Source: Clostridiaceae bacterium
Lineage (GTDB): Bacteria; Bacillota; Clostridia; Acetivibrionales; DUMB01
Assembly: GCA_012840085.1 (NCBI GenBank)
Contig: DUMB01000072.1
Coordinates: 1-64,000 of the forward strand
Length of the DNA stretch: 64,000 bases
Direction: 5' to 3'
The position numbers were made by a program, and so were the translations under genes. Below the pieces are notes generated by a model. It worked only from the letters and a program-made list of their open reading frames with translations. It searched no databases and was not told where the DNA came from. How positions within the stretch are numbered: position 1 is the stretch's first letter; each line of letters begins with the position of its first letter. This document shows positions 1 through 9,160 of the stretch, piece by piece.

Positions 1-115
1 CTGGGATTACTACAAAACCGTAACGGCGTAAACTTGGGAACCGCCTAGTACGGGACCGTAGGCTAGGTGGTGTGAGAGGTCGGTAGGTGAATTAATCACC
101 TACCTCCTACTCGAT
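1..115 (+). mobile_element. Group II intron, 3' end only (domains V-VI)
   Basis: The first bases fold like the end of the complete intron at 51839-53750. A domain V hairpin lies at about 27-72 with a CGC catalytic triad (CCGCC near 31), and is followed by the same domain VI core (TGTGAGAGG ... CCTCCTACTCGAT) that ends the other intron. The 3' splice boundary is placed at 115 by that comparison. The reverse transcriptase and 5' end lie outside the window. The CGC triad and small domain VI are typical of group IIC. Confidence 0.85.
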
Positions 116-735
116 TGATTCATCCTTTAGAACGATGTTTTTTAGAGGCTTCTTCCTTAAAATTTATACTGGAGGAGGTATGGTGCAAATGAAATCAATC
201 CGAAAACGGCGCAATGGATATGCCTTATTGTTTGCAGCCAGTATTTGCTTGGCGGTGTGGTTCGGCATTGAATTTATGTCAGAAGCGGCTTTCGTATTTG
301 GAGCCATCAGTGCTATCTCCCTCCTGTTACTGGTGGGGCAGAGCCGTCTGCTCTGTCACGCAACACTCATTTGAGATAATCGCATCCTTGCGGTGCCATC
401 TGCTCTCATCTCCACGGTAGGCGGGCAGAGGAAAAATGACGCAGAGGAAACCGTGGTATCTACCTTTGGTATATTAATCGGCAGCAAAATCTACCGGTGG
501 GGTCTCGATGGGGTGTATGGCGTGAGGCTGTACGCCGTAAAAATTGATCAGGAACGGATGTACCTGACCTTTGGCGACGCGGCCCAGACCATGCGTGTAG
601 AACTGCTGCACGGAATGACCCAAAAGCAGGCGGTACTGGATGCCGCACAAAAGCTGTGGTATGAAACCGGGGTAACGGCTGACATCACCGGTTGGTAACG
701 AGACAAAGCACGTGACTAAAGAAAGAGCAAGGTAG
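116..735 (+). repeat. Direct repeat copy 1 (partner at 37954-38490)
   Basis: From TTCATCCTTTAGAACGATG onward the DNA matches 37954-38490 closely, including a shared 5' leader, the ribosome binding site GGAGGAGG and the membrane-protein gene described separately. Similarity fades shortly after the stop codon, near 735. The two copies lie about 37.8 kb apart in the same orientation, so recombination between them could in principle delete everything between. Confidence 0.9.
189..698 (+). pseudogene. Small membrane protein, broken by a TGA stop (copy 1)
   Basis: The start ATG at 189 lies about 10 bases after GGAGGAGG. The frame codes for a basic N-terminus and two hydrophobic segments (about residues 10-28 and 33-50), reaches TGA at 372-374, then continues in the same frame to 698 with a soluble domain ending ADITGW. 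The second copy has TGG (Trp) where this copy has TGA, so this is a nonsense mutation and not a real C-terminus. The soluble part is rich in Asp, Arg and Tyr and has no family I recognise. Its neighbours are zinc-ribbon membrane proteins. Confidence 0.8.
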
Positions 736-762
736 CGGTCACCGCTTTTCTGAACGCCGCCA

Positions 763-1232
763 TTGCGCCGCTGTTCCGGAAAAAAAGCCCCCTTTTCTGG
801 GATCGGCGGCATCAAGGGCTTTTTCGGCGGGCTTGCCGTCAAGAGCATAACCGCTGTAGCCACGCTTTTGGGCGGAGTAGGCGCTTCTTTACTGCTGTAT
901 GCTTTCATGAACAGCAATCAATCGTTGCAAAACAGCATTTTGGGCATTATTCCCTTTGTAATGCTGCTGCAGGGCATGAAATACAGTATGCAAAGGATCC
1001 GCTGCTCAACATCGTTCGAGGCGGAGAGTACAATGCCGGGCTATCGGACGAGTCATGCAACAGAGTTGTATGGAATTTTGAAACCGAAGGAATGTATTTT
1101 GAGGAGGTGATCGCCCCCGGCGAAACGAATAGTGGTTGGACGGTGTTCCAATTAAAACCGGACGAAAAAGAAATCATCATGAAATATAACGTCATGTATG
1201 ATACCGTTAAATTTAAGTTTCTGATAGCCTAA
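763..1232 (+). pseudogene. Membrane protein remnant with a frame shift
   Basis: Up to about 990 the first frame codes for two hydrophobic stretches (around 820-905 and 925-975). After that the convincing coding frame is a different one, ending at the TAA of 1230-1232. It gives a polar, Glu- and Tyr-rich stretch including GGEYNAG and NFETEGMYFEEV. Neither half has a good ribosome binding site and start. The simplest reading is a shifted gene or a join of two fragments. A further short scrap with a good RBS (AAGGAGAT) and ATG at 1255 stops after 13 codons. Function unknown. Confidence 0.5.
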
Positions 1233-1353
1233 GCGTGCGAAAGGAGATATCGTTATGAAACAAAAATACGATCCCTTTTGCTTGCAGACGCTATAGACGG
1301 CTTTATCCAAAATGGTGAAGCAAATTTATAAAAATAGAAAGGACGTGTGTACT

Positions 1354-1998
1354 ATGACAAAAGGAAAATTTGGTCTGAGTCTTGCCGCCGTCGCGGTAAT
1401 CGCCTTCGGATTTTCGGCACTCAGGCAGCCACAGTCGGTGCTGCTGGTGACGGGCTTTGCTTTGCTGGCCGAAAAGGACGAATGGCTGAACAGGCAGGCG
1501 ATGCAGGCGCTCCTCCTGACCATCGTGTATTACGTGGCCGAGCTCGTGACGGACTGGATATTTGGTGGCCTTGCCCGGTTTTTTGGATGGGTGAAGCTGT
1601 ATGACGCGGCAAGCGCTATGAGTAAAGTGGACTCGTTTGTGGGCGGTATTCTTTATCTCGCTCTGATAGTGTTCTCCATTCTAGCAGTCCTGCGCGTGCT
1701 TCGCGGCAAGGACGCGGGGCTCCCATTTCTCTCAAAGATGGCAGATGGAGATATTGCGGCGGCGCTCAAGTCCAAGACCCGAGCCGCAGTAGCATACACG
1801 CAGACGGCTCCCCCTGTACAGGCTGTACCGACTCAAACACAATACGCACCTCCGGCACAACCTCCGGCTTCGTTCCAGACGCCTCCCATCGTGAATCAGG
1901 ATTCGCCTGCTCCGGTTCCCAGGTTGTGTCCCGCCTGTTCCGCCCTCTTGCATGAGGATTCCGTGTTCTGCACCGAGTGCGGAGCGAAAACGAAATAA
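1354..1998 (+). CDS. Membrane protein with a C-terminal zinc ribbon
   Basis: 214 residues. The start ATG follows GAAAGGA; a longer in-frame reading from 1312 lacks a ribosome site. Hydrophobic segments lie near residues 6-38, 46-70 and 90-117. A Pro/Gln/Ala/Thr-rich linker follows, then a terminal Cys-x2-Cys ... Cys-x2-Cys ribbon (CPACSALL to CTECG). This is the mirror image of the next gene, which has the ribbon first. The ribbon likely faces the cytoplasm and binds zinc. Such ribbons plus a few helices are common in uncharacterised Firmicute membrane proteins; no function can be assigned. Only 25 bases separate it from the next gene, suggesting an operon. Confidence 0.8.
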   Translation: MTKGKFGLSLAAVAVIAFGFSALRQPQSVLLVTGFALLAEKDEWLNRQAMQALLLTIVYYVAELVTDWIFGGLARFFGWVKLYDAASAMSKVDSFVGGILYLALIVFSILAVLRVLRGKDAGLPFLSKMADGDIAAALKSKTRAAVAYTQTAPPVQAVPTQTQYAPPAQPPASFQTPPIVNQDSPAPVPRLCPACSALLHEDSVFCTECGAKTK

Positions 1999-2023
1999 AA
2001 ATATGATAAATGGAGGAAATATT

Positions 2024-2482
2024 ATGTTTTGTGCAAACTGTGGGAACAAACTTCCGGAAGGAGCAAAGTTCTGCGGAGGCTGCGGTGTAAAAACTGAGCC
2101 TGTGCAGCCAGACTATACAGTGTCGGAAAAATCTGCTCCGATGCGCCCTGCCCCGCCGCCCCCGATCAACACGCCCCTGGTACAGACAGCATCTTCTCAC
2201 CAGCAGGCCTATGCGCCACTGCAATCCACAGCCTATTCCGGACAGCTGGGAGATGAGCCATTGCGCGTTGGACAGTACATAGGGATGTTTCTTTTGATGT
2301 GCGTGCCCATTCTCAATATCATTCTGCTGTTTGTGTGGGGTTTCGGTTCTTCGGCCAATCTGAACAAAAAGAATTTTGCGAGAGCCGCGCTAATTCTATG
2401 CGCCATCATGCTGATATTCTGGATTGTCGCCGGAGGGATTATCAGGAACTCCTTGGGCAGCATCATCGGGGGCTATTATTAA
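2024..2482 (+). CDS. Zinc-ribbon membrane protein
   Basis: 152 residues; RBS TGGAGG upstream. The N-terminus is a classic zinc_ribbon_2 type motif (CANCGNKLPEGAKFCGGCG, residues 3-21). A Pro-rich low-complexity linker (about 25-75) and two transmembrane helices (about 90-112 and 122-142) follow, with a short Gly/Ile-rich tail. Topology by the positive-inside rule would keep the ribbon in the cytoplasm. It sits between another ribbon protein and a lipoprotein gene and is probably cotranscribed with both. The specific role is unknown. Confidence 0.85.
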   Translation: MFCANCGNKLPEGAKFCGGCGVKTEPVQPDYTVSEKSAPMRPAPPPPINTPLVQTASSHQQAYAPLQSTAYSGQLGDEPLRVGQYIGMFLLMCVPILNIILLFVWGFGSSANLNKKNFARAALILCAIMLIFWIVAGGIIRNSLGSIIGGYY

Positions 2483-2508
2483 AGCTGATCATGAAAAGGA
2501 GGATGACG

Positions 2509-4110
2509 ATGAAAAAGATAGTATCTATTTTACTTGCGGCGGCGCTGTTTTTAGGCGGCCTTGTCGGATGCGGCAAGGGCGAGGCAGAAAGGAAAGGCTC
2601 TACCGTATCGTTGCCCGCCGCGGATGCCCAGCGCACGGTCGTGGAGCAGGCCGGGGCCATGGCAACACGGCTGTTCGTGTTGGCCAATCTTAAAACCGAC
2701 GCGCTGCTGGAATACGATATCAACAACGGCAGCATGGAGGAATTGCAGGCTCTGACCGCCGACGCGCTGGAAACATGGCGGCTGTGCGACGTGGCCAGCG
2801 CCAAGACCATGCAGTTGGCCGATTACGCACAGGCGCTGCACGTGCAGGCGACCACCCAAGCGGCGCGGATGTTATACGCCGATAGCGGCGGTCCGTCGTT
2901 TTCTCTGTTCTCCACAGTGGCCTACGCCGCGGAGGAAAACGCTGCCGTCAAATGGGCCAGAGAACTGACCGAAAAATTTGACTCCTACCCCGCCGGGCAA
3001 AAGATCAAGCAACTGGCCGAGAATCTGGGTACGGACGCGAAAAAGGCTTACGCCCAACTGAAAATGGCGCAGAACATCCTGGAAGGCGAAGCCTATTCCG
3101 CCGAGGGCGACACCATGCAGAAGTTCGAGAACGCGGCCATAGTGACTAAAACCGTCTGCAAGACCGGGCTCTATATCGGAGGCGTGGTGGCCGGCGGCGG
3201 CGTAGCCAACGGCATTTTGGAGGCCGGCGGCATAATCATAGGCGGCGTCGATACCATTGTAGATATCGCCTCCACCGGCAGCACCATCATCTGCGGCGAG
3301 AACAGCAAGGTCACTATGGCGGTAAATGACTTAAAGGACTTCATGGGTCCCATTTCCTCCGTGGCCGGGGGTGTAAACGTGCTGACCGGCGGGATAAAAT
3401 TCACCGGGACTATGGCGGACAAGGTGGTCAGCATCGACAAGCTGTCCTATATCGGCGAAAGCGTTTTAGACCTGGTCAGGGAAGGCAAGATACTGGGCGG
3501 CCTCATCACCGTGGGCAAGGACGGCCAGACCACCGTCTCCATGACCGAGATCGACGTGGAGGGCAAGACCCCGGAGGAGATCGAGAAAGAACTTGAAAAA
3601 GCTGGCCTTTCTCTGCCGGAGGACGAGACGGCAAAAACCGCCGCCGAGCTGGTTCAAGAGATGGAGGAGGAATACTATTACACCGAGGAGGAGATAAGCG
3701 GGATAATAGAGTATCTGCGCGAGCTTCTTTATGATATGTTCCTGGAGCCGGAGGAGGAGCCGCAGAAGGAAGAAGAACCGGCTGAAAAACCTGCCGGCGG
3801 CGGGCTTTCCATAGATGAGGTTGTGGGGACATACAAGGTGAAAAGGGTAGATGGCGAGGTGGAATTTCTGATTAATATTACTAAAAGTGGAAATGGACAA
3901 TTGTCTTATAATGATGACCTTATTTTTGACTATGACCCAAATACAAGTACCGCAACCTGTTCATATGAGAATGAAAGTGGTCGGGGAACAGCGGATCTCA
4001 TGTTTGCTTTCAAGGACGGCAAAATTCATCTAAGCATTTATTGGGTTTATACAAATGAAGAAATCGATAAAACATCTGTCATGGAGTCTAAAGGAATCAA
4101 AATCGATTAA
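2509..4110 (+). CDS. Large lipoprotein with a Gly-rich hydrophobic core
   Basis: 533 residues. AAAGGAGG lies just before the start, and the N-terminus is a lipoprotein signal (MKKIVSILLAAALFLGG then LVGC; lipid anchor on Cys about 21). A long alpha-helical region follows (about 35-215), then a glycine-rich hydrophobic stretch (about 220-310) resembling glycine-zipper segments, then a very acidic Glu-rich linker (about 355-435). The last 90 residues form a small Thr/Ser-rich beta domain (VGTYKVKR onward), and that last part is much AT-richer than the rest. The protein should sit outside the membrane, tethered by lipid. The family is not recognised; the zipper stretch could insert in membranes, but that is a guess. 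Confidence 0.8.
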   Translation: MKKIVSILLAAALFLGGLVGCGKGEAERKGSTVSLPAADAQRTVVEQAGAMATRLFVLANLKTDALLEYDINNGSMEELQALTADALETWRLCDVASAKTMQLADYAQALHVQATTQAARMLYADSGGPSFSLFSTVAYAAEENAAVKWARELTEKFDSYPAGQKIKQLAENLGTDAKKAYAQLKMAQNILEGEAYSAEGDTMQKFENAAIVTKTVCKTGLYIGGVVAGGGVANGILEAGGIIIGGVDTIVDIASTGSTIICGENSKVTMAVNDLKDFMGPISSVAGGVNVLTGGIKFTGTMADKVVSIDKLSYIGESVLDLVREGKILGGLITVGKDGQTTVSMTEIDVEGKTPEEIEKELEKAGLSLPEDETAKTAAELVQEMEEEYYYTEEEISGIIEYLRELLYDMFLEPEEEPQKEEEPAEKPAGGGLSIDEVVGTYKVKRVDGEVEFLINITKSGNGQLSYNDDLIFDYDPNTSTATCSYENESGRGTADLMFAFKDGKIHLSIYWVYTNEEIDKTSVMESKGIKID

Positions 4111-5179
4111 AACAAATCTCGTTCCGTCCGATGCGAATATCATTGACAATATCGACCCGCCGACCGGGAGCTGGAAAGCACTGATTATTTACGACCCCAA
4201 TAACGAATACGGCGCAGGAGCTATGGAGTTTCTTAATGTCGTTCTTGCAGGTGCGGCGGAAAGCCTGAGCCCCACTCTTGACTGGTATCAGATTTTTTGG
4301 TCAAACGAGGGGGAGAGCTTTGATGGGACAGATATGGAGGACGGCATATTCAGCGGTGCAACTGTTTTTAATGCGCCCGCAAGTCCTGTTACCGCAGCAC
4401 AGCCAAAACCTGTGCCGCAGCCACAGTTTAAAACCAAAGCGCAGCCTCAAAAACACACCCCGCCAGTTGCGCCTCCAAAAACAAAAAGCGTCGCAGCACC
4501 GAAAAGAAACGGCGGGCGCAATGCAATGTGCATTGTGCTTTCCGTTTTGCTCGTCGTGCAGGTCGCGGCGGTGGCCCACTACGGCTGGCCGGGGCTTATG
4601 GTTAGCGACAACAGCGCGGTTGTTGAAACCGAAAAGGCAATTGCCTCAGTGGAGAACGCATCGGTCACGCTGTGCGGTGTGCGCATTGATGTCAATCCCC
4701 TAAACCTCATTGGCGGTGAAAAGGAACTGATTGTCAGCCGTAAAAAACAATCTTCTGACGAAGCCACCGGACTTACATCGGTGGAATACGACATTTCGCT
4801 GGGAGATATGCATCACCCTAACGCACCGCTTACGCTCACCGTTCCCTACGACAAAACAACTGCCGCTGGCGGTGACGTTGCGTTATTGTATTATAATAGC
4901 GACTATGAGCTGTGGATACCTCAGGGTACCGCCAATAATGGCGACGGTACAGTCACCGCAAGCCTGACCTCCCTTTCACCCGTGAAACTCGTTTATCTTG
5001 GCAACGATTATCCCAGCGGTGTTTTTTTCATTTCCCAAAAAGGTACGAGCAACGCAAAGATGGAGGTAAGGATTGCGTTAACACAGCCCGGAATAGATCT
5101 TCATGATTCAAAAGGCAATGACAGGACTACGGCAGTGAATCTTTACAAGAATATCTTTTCGGGTAGCGGTTCCTTGTGA
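4055..5179 (+). pseudogene. Membrane-anchored surface protein, truncated at both ends
   Basis: The open frame runs 374 codons, but its first about 20 codons overlap the end of the preceding gene out of frame and have no ribosome site, so the true start is probably lost. From about 4110 it reads as a soluble domain (WKALIIYDPNN, LDWYQIFW). A Pro/Gln/Lys linker follows, then one transmembrane helix (about residues 158-176) and an extracytoplasmic beta-rich region with VPYDK and YYNSDYELWIPQG. It ends abruptly after SGSGSL. Probably the remains of a larger anchored protein fused by deletion to the lipoprotein gene; a functional short product cannot be excluded. Confidence 0.5.
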
Positions 5180-5259
5180 CTGTCCTATACTTGTTTGGCG
5201 TGGGTTGGCGTGAAAAGTAGGATGTAATAATTTATTGTTTAAATAAAGGAGGATTTGAA

Positions 5260-5619
5260 ATGAAACAATTTACCACCCTGCTGGAGGCGGCGGAGTTTGC
5301 TGCCACACTCTGTGGAAGCTGGAGCTTTGCCACTTCCGATGACAGATACGATGCAAAAGGCTTGCTGGTACTTGCCGAGATAAGCGACAGTGAAAACCCT
5401 GCCGATGAGGACAGATTTTATGTGGTGTCTCTGAGCGGAGCCATTGGCTTTTGCAAGGATGGCGAAGATATAGAATGGCTGTTTCTGTCCGACGCCGCAC
5501 CGAATGAGAATTTGCCACTTACATACCAATCTGCCCCTCAGATAAGGTTTTGCCCCAAATGCGGCAATCCCGCCGTTCCCGGCGCTCGCTTTTGCGGTCA
5601 GTGTGGCAAAGCACTATAG
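5260..5619 (+). CDS. Small protein with a C-terminal zinc ribbon
   Basis: 119 residues with a strong RBS (AAAGGAGG) 7 bases before ATG. About 85 acidic residues, no membrane helix, then a ribbon CPKCGNPAVPGARFCGQCG at the C-terminus. It looks cytoplasmic. It is the fourth ribbon protein or remnant in the first 6 kb and has a cousin at 38519. The N-terminal domain is not one I can name. Confidence 0.8.
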   Translation: MKQFTTLLEAAEFAATLCGSWSFATSDDRYDAKGLLVLAEISDSENPADEDRFYVVSLSGAIGFCKDGEDIEWLFLSDAAPNENLPLTYQSAPQIRFCPKCGNPAVPGARFCGQCGKAL

Positions 5620-5659
5620 CACAAATTAAGTGCTTTTTATGGTGTAACGTTATTTTATG

Positions 5660-6790
5660 AATAATTTATCGATGGTGATGTTCTGGGAGACAGCGGCCCG
5701 GTGCAATATGACGGCAGTGGCGTCCTTACGCAGAATAATGCGACTATTAAGGGTAATAACAAGAACAACTGGCTATCCTTTAACAATAGGCCTGAATTTA
5801 ACCACCGACACCCACGATAGTAAAACACTTGATATTGACGGCTACACATGGGACGGCAACACCCTTACCCTGAAAAACGTTATCATCAACGTACCCAAAT
5901 AGCCGAGTGGTCTTAACACCACCCTCTACGATCTGCGACTCCCGGCAGGTGCTAAGGTGAAGCTGGAAGGCGTAAATATCATCAATACCGGTAATGTCAA
6001 ATCTGCTAAAAACAATTATGCCGTGTACAACGCCGGCATCCAAACCACTTATGCTGCTGCCATCACAGGGGGCAAGTTTATTGCCATCAGCAATTCAAGC
6101 TATAGTTGTGGATGTGGTATAGAAAGCTGCGGATCCATAACAATCTCCGGCGGCACCACCATAGCTGCAGGCAGCATAGCGTCCATAAGTCCTGCACCGG
6201 ATATGAGCGGCTACTCTGGTTACGCCGGCAGCGGTGACAGCAACAGTATTTATTTCAAAGTCGGGGTCAAATCCGCTACGCCTGCAGCGGCACTTGCGGA
6301 CGTAACTATCGTTAAAACCAGCGCAACCATTAAGGTGTCAGCCGGCGAGGGCGGCAGCATTTCCTTCACAGGCGATGTGTCCTACCGGGAGGGGAAGGAT
6401 AAAAGGTTTGCTGTCACTCCAAACGAGGACTGTATCATTTTTGACGTGCTGGTTGACGGCATGAGCGTCTGTCCCGTGAGCGAATATGAGTTTGAGAACA
6501 TCCAAAAGTGCCACACCATAGAAGCTGTTCTTGCAAAGGGTGATATGGCGAACTTCAAGCTGACCGGTGAATATGCGGGCTATTCCGATGTGGATGAACA
6601 TAAATGGTATAGTGCGGAGAATAAAGATGTTATCCGCAACGCGACACGGCTGGGCATTGTAGAGGGCGATGGTACAGGCTTCAGGCCGGAGGACGGAGAT
6701 GCGAGCTTCGCTGAAACGTGGAGTCCAATTATCATCGACGAACTCACGGAAAATATGATGTGGGTATATCCCATCGAAAGGAGTAGAAGT
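5660..6790 (+). pseudogene. Secreted beta-rich/SLH protein remnant
   Basis: A coding-like stretch starts in one frame near 5669 (GDVLGDSGPVQYDGSG), shifts frame near 5800, meets TAG at 5900-5902, and continues in the same frame to the start of the next gene. It codes for Thr/Gly/Ser-rich repeats typical of secreted parallel-beta or carbohydrate-associated proteins. The end resembles part of an S-layer homology repeat (YSDVDEHKWYSAENKDVI, about 6575-6640). There is no signal peptide or start, and the SLH region is cut short. Since no stop intervenes, it runs into the next gene, but that gene has its own RBS and signal peptide. Confidence 0.75.
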
Positions 6791-6793
6791 AAC

Positions 6794-9148
6794 ATGAGAA
6801 AAATGAGATTATATGCGGCGATTTTATGCGTTGCCATGCTGTTGACTTTGATGCCGGTGACGACGCTGGCGGCGGAGACGTTCGACGTGACCGTTACAGT
6901 GGGCGCAAACGGGACAATAATCATCGGCGATGCGCCGCAACCAGATGAAACCGACACCAGAGTATCTTTCAGAAGCGATACCGAAAACCAGACTATTTCC
7001 ATAGAGGCTAACCTCGAAGGCGCGGACAATACACCTGTGCCTATCACGATCACTCCGGATCCAGGCTACGAGATCGCTAGCGTCACACTTGGCGATACGG
7101 TGCTGGAAGTTGGGGATAGTATAGGAGAAGACCCGCCCTTTACAGTGAAAAAACACCATTTTGGAGGGAGGATACTCGGCAGCTTTCTGAAAATTTCAGA
7201 CACCTACATCGTCTCAGCTACGTTTAAAGAGGCAGAAGATGAGCCGGGCGACGGAGGCCAGGGCAATGAAAATCACATAATAACCCTCATCGTGGGCGCC
7301 AACGGTTCCGTCATATCAGTAACCCGGAAAGATGCTGAGGAAGACGTACCCGTCCAGCCTGACGAAGGTGGCAACACCTATACTGTTCCCGCCGGCAGTG
7401 ATGTAACCTTTACTTTTGAGCCGGATCCCGGCTACATCATCGACCAGCTGCGGATTGGCAATAACCCGGAATGGTTTGATCGGGATAATAAGGTCACACT
7501 TCATAATGTGCGCAGCAGCCAGACGATTGAAGTCACCTTTATAGAGGCTGAGGAATACACCATTACCGTACAGCATGATGAGCATGTGACGATGGAGATC
7601 AATATAAACGGAGACCCGGTCGACCTCGTTGACAACCAATTCACAAGCCTCACCCGCGACATGGTGCGCTATTGCTTCGCGATCGAGCCCGGATACAAGT
7701 TAAAGGATTTCTATATCAGGGAGGAGAACGGGCTGATCGATGGCGCATTTACAGTATATGACCCTTACACCAACAGGTTTTACGCGGATGTGGAAACTAA
7801 TTTCAACTACACTCTTGTCGCCGAAACAGAAGTGCCGACAGGCCTGCCGACTCCGTATTACGCGATTCTGGACAGCGAGGCAAACGGGGATGAGTCCGCA
7901 ATGAAGGCAGCCATACGGCGCGAACTGGGCTTGCAGGGGATCGTCGTTTCAGACGAAGGCATAACTATTGCTGCCGGTACAGCCCCCGTCACGGCACTTG
8001 GAGCAACATACAAGGAGGTCACTGCTGGCAGTCTGGGCATCGCTCATTTCTATACCGTCGCAAACGCTAAAACGCTGCTTATAATAAACGAGCCTACGGA
8101 CGGCGCCAAAGCGCTTACCGTTTACGACGGCAGCGCAAATAATGATTTTGAGCCGGTTAATATCACAATACCAGCTATAACAAGTGGGAAAATCTATGCT
8201 TTTGGGCCGTATGGCGCTTTTGCAATGGATATGTTGCGCGCAATCCAGCTTAACCTCCCCGTTAGCGTGGGAGAAGACGGTGCATATATCGTAACGGGAG
8301 CGTTTTACAATATGCAGTGGCATGTTGTTAACCAAGGCACTTCGCCTGACACGGCGATAAACTGGTATCCGACTAATGTTATCACAGAAGACGCGGTGTA
8401 TATAGAAGCAGCGGCGACAAAGAACGGCGTTACTCAAAGGGCAGGATCGTGGGCTATCGATACCTCTCCCCGAATAAACAGCGTGGACGACGATGGCACG
8501 GTGAATTACCGGTTGGAGATATTCTTCGGCAATGATACCGTTACCATCTCGCCTCCCACAGACGGCAATGTCACGGGCGTCGCCGTTCGTACTGCGTCAG
8601 ATAGTCCCGGATATACGTTTATGGATAATTCGGGTTCTGTTAATGTGATGTTCCATTCTGATTTTTATGACTACATAACCGTTCCGCTGACGTTGACACT
8701 AAGGGCTGGCGGGACGAAATCAGCAAATGTAACCATCCATCGCGTGGGAGTGGATATACAGGAGCATAGCGGCACAACTTTGAGTCGAATAGGGCACGGG
8801 ACGCAACCCGGCAGCCCTGTGGATCTGTCGGAATATGGATTCAGGCTCACCGCCACCTATTATATACCTGACGACGGCAATATCGCGCCTTACGGCCTGT
8901 TCGTCACCCGCACATACTCAGACGGCAGGGTCGAAACGGAAACCATACTTATTCCGATGGGGGGCGTGTTTGATTACGGCAATGCGGCCAGCGCAGTCGA
9001 TTATCTTACCTACTCCGGCACGGACGCCGACACCGCGCCCGTATCCGTTTCAGTGCTGGTGCTGAAAGACGAGCCAGGTAACAATACCTTTGGTGGCGTG
9101 AGCTTTGGTTCCGGCATCGGCGTAACATGGACAAATCGATATCGATAA
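6794..9148 (+). CDS. Secreted repeat-containing surface protein
   Basis: 784 residues when started at ATG 6794, which follows GAAAGGAG and opens a clear signal peptide (MRKMRLYAAILCVAMLLTL, cut near LAAE). The mature part begins with at least three related units containing VTVTVGANGTI, VGANGSVIS and TITVQHDEHVT, each ending in a Tyr/Gly 'DPGY' turn, as in Gram-positive 'bacterial repeat' adhesin-type domains. The rest is Thr/Asn/Gly-rich beta structure without enzyme motifs. It lacks its own wall anchor. The next gene, 12 bases downstream and probably cotranscribed, carries SLH repeats. Confidence 0.8.
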   Translation: MRKMRLYAAILCVAMLLTLMPVTTLAAETFDVTVTVGANGTIIIGDAPQPDETDTRVSFRSDTENQTISIEANLEGADNTPVPITITPDPGYEIASVTLGDTVLEVGDSIGEDPPFTVKKHHFGGRILGSFLKISDTYIVSATFKEAEDEPGDGGQGNENHIITLIVGANGSVISVTRKDAEEDVPVQPDEGGNTYTVPAGSDVTFTFEPDPGYIIDQLRIGNNPEWFDRDNKVTLHNVRSSQTIEVTFIEAEEYTITVQHDEHVTMEININGDPVDLVDNQFTSLTRDMVRYCFAIEPGYKLKDFYIREENGLIDGAFTVYDPYTNRFYADVETNFNYTLVAETEVPTGLPTPYYAILDSEANGDESAMKAAIRRELGLQGIVVSDEGITIAAGTAPVTALGATYKEVTAGSLGIAHFYTVANAKTLLIINEPTDGAKALTVYDGSANNDFEPVNITIPAITSGKIYAFGPYGAFAMDMLRAIQLNLPVSVGEDGAYIVTGAFYNMQWHVVNQGTSPDTAINWYPTNVITEDAVYIEAAATKNGVTQRAGSWAIDTSPRINSVDDDGTVNYRLEIFFGNDTVTISPPTDGNVTGVAVRTASDSPGYTFMDNSGSVNVMFHSDFYDYITVPLTLTLRAGGTKSANVTIHRVGVDIQEHSGTTLSRIGHGTQPGSPVDLSEYGFRLTATYYIPDDGNIAPYGLFVTRTYSDGRVETETILIPMGGVFDYGNAASAVDYLTYSGTDADTAPVSVSVLVLKDEPGNNTFGGVSFGSGIGVTWTNRYR

Positions 9149-9160
9149 GGAGGGCAAGAT

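Noticed and set aside
5957-9148. A single 1063-residue secreted protein
   Set aside because: A strong ribosome site and a full signal peptide start at 6794; the part before it is a decayed gene with a shift and a TAG.
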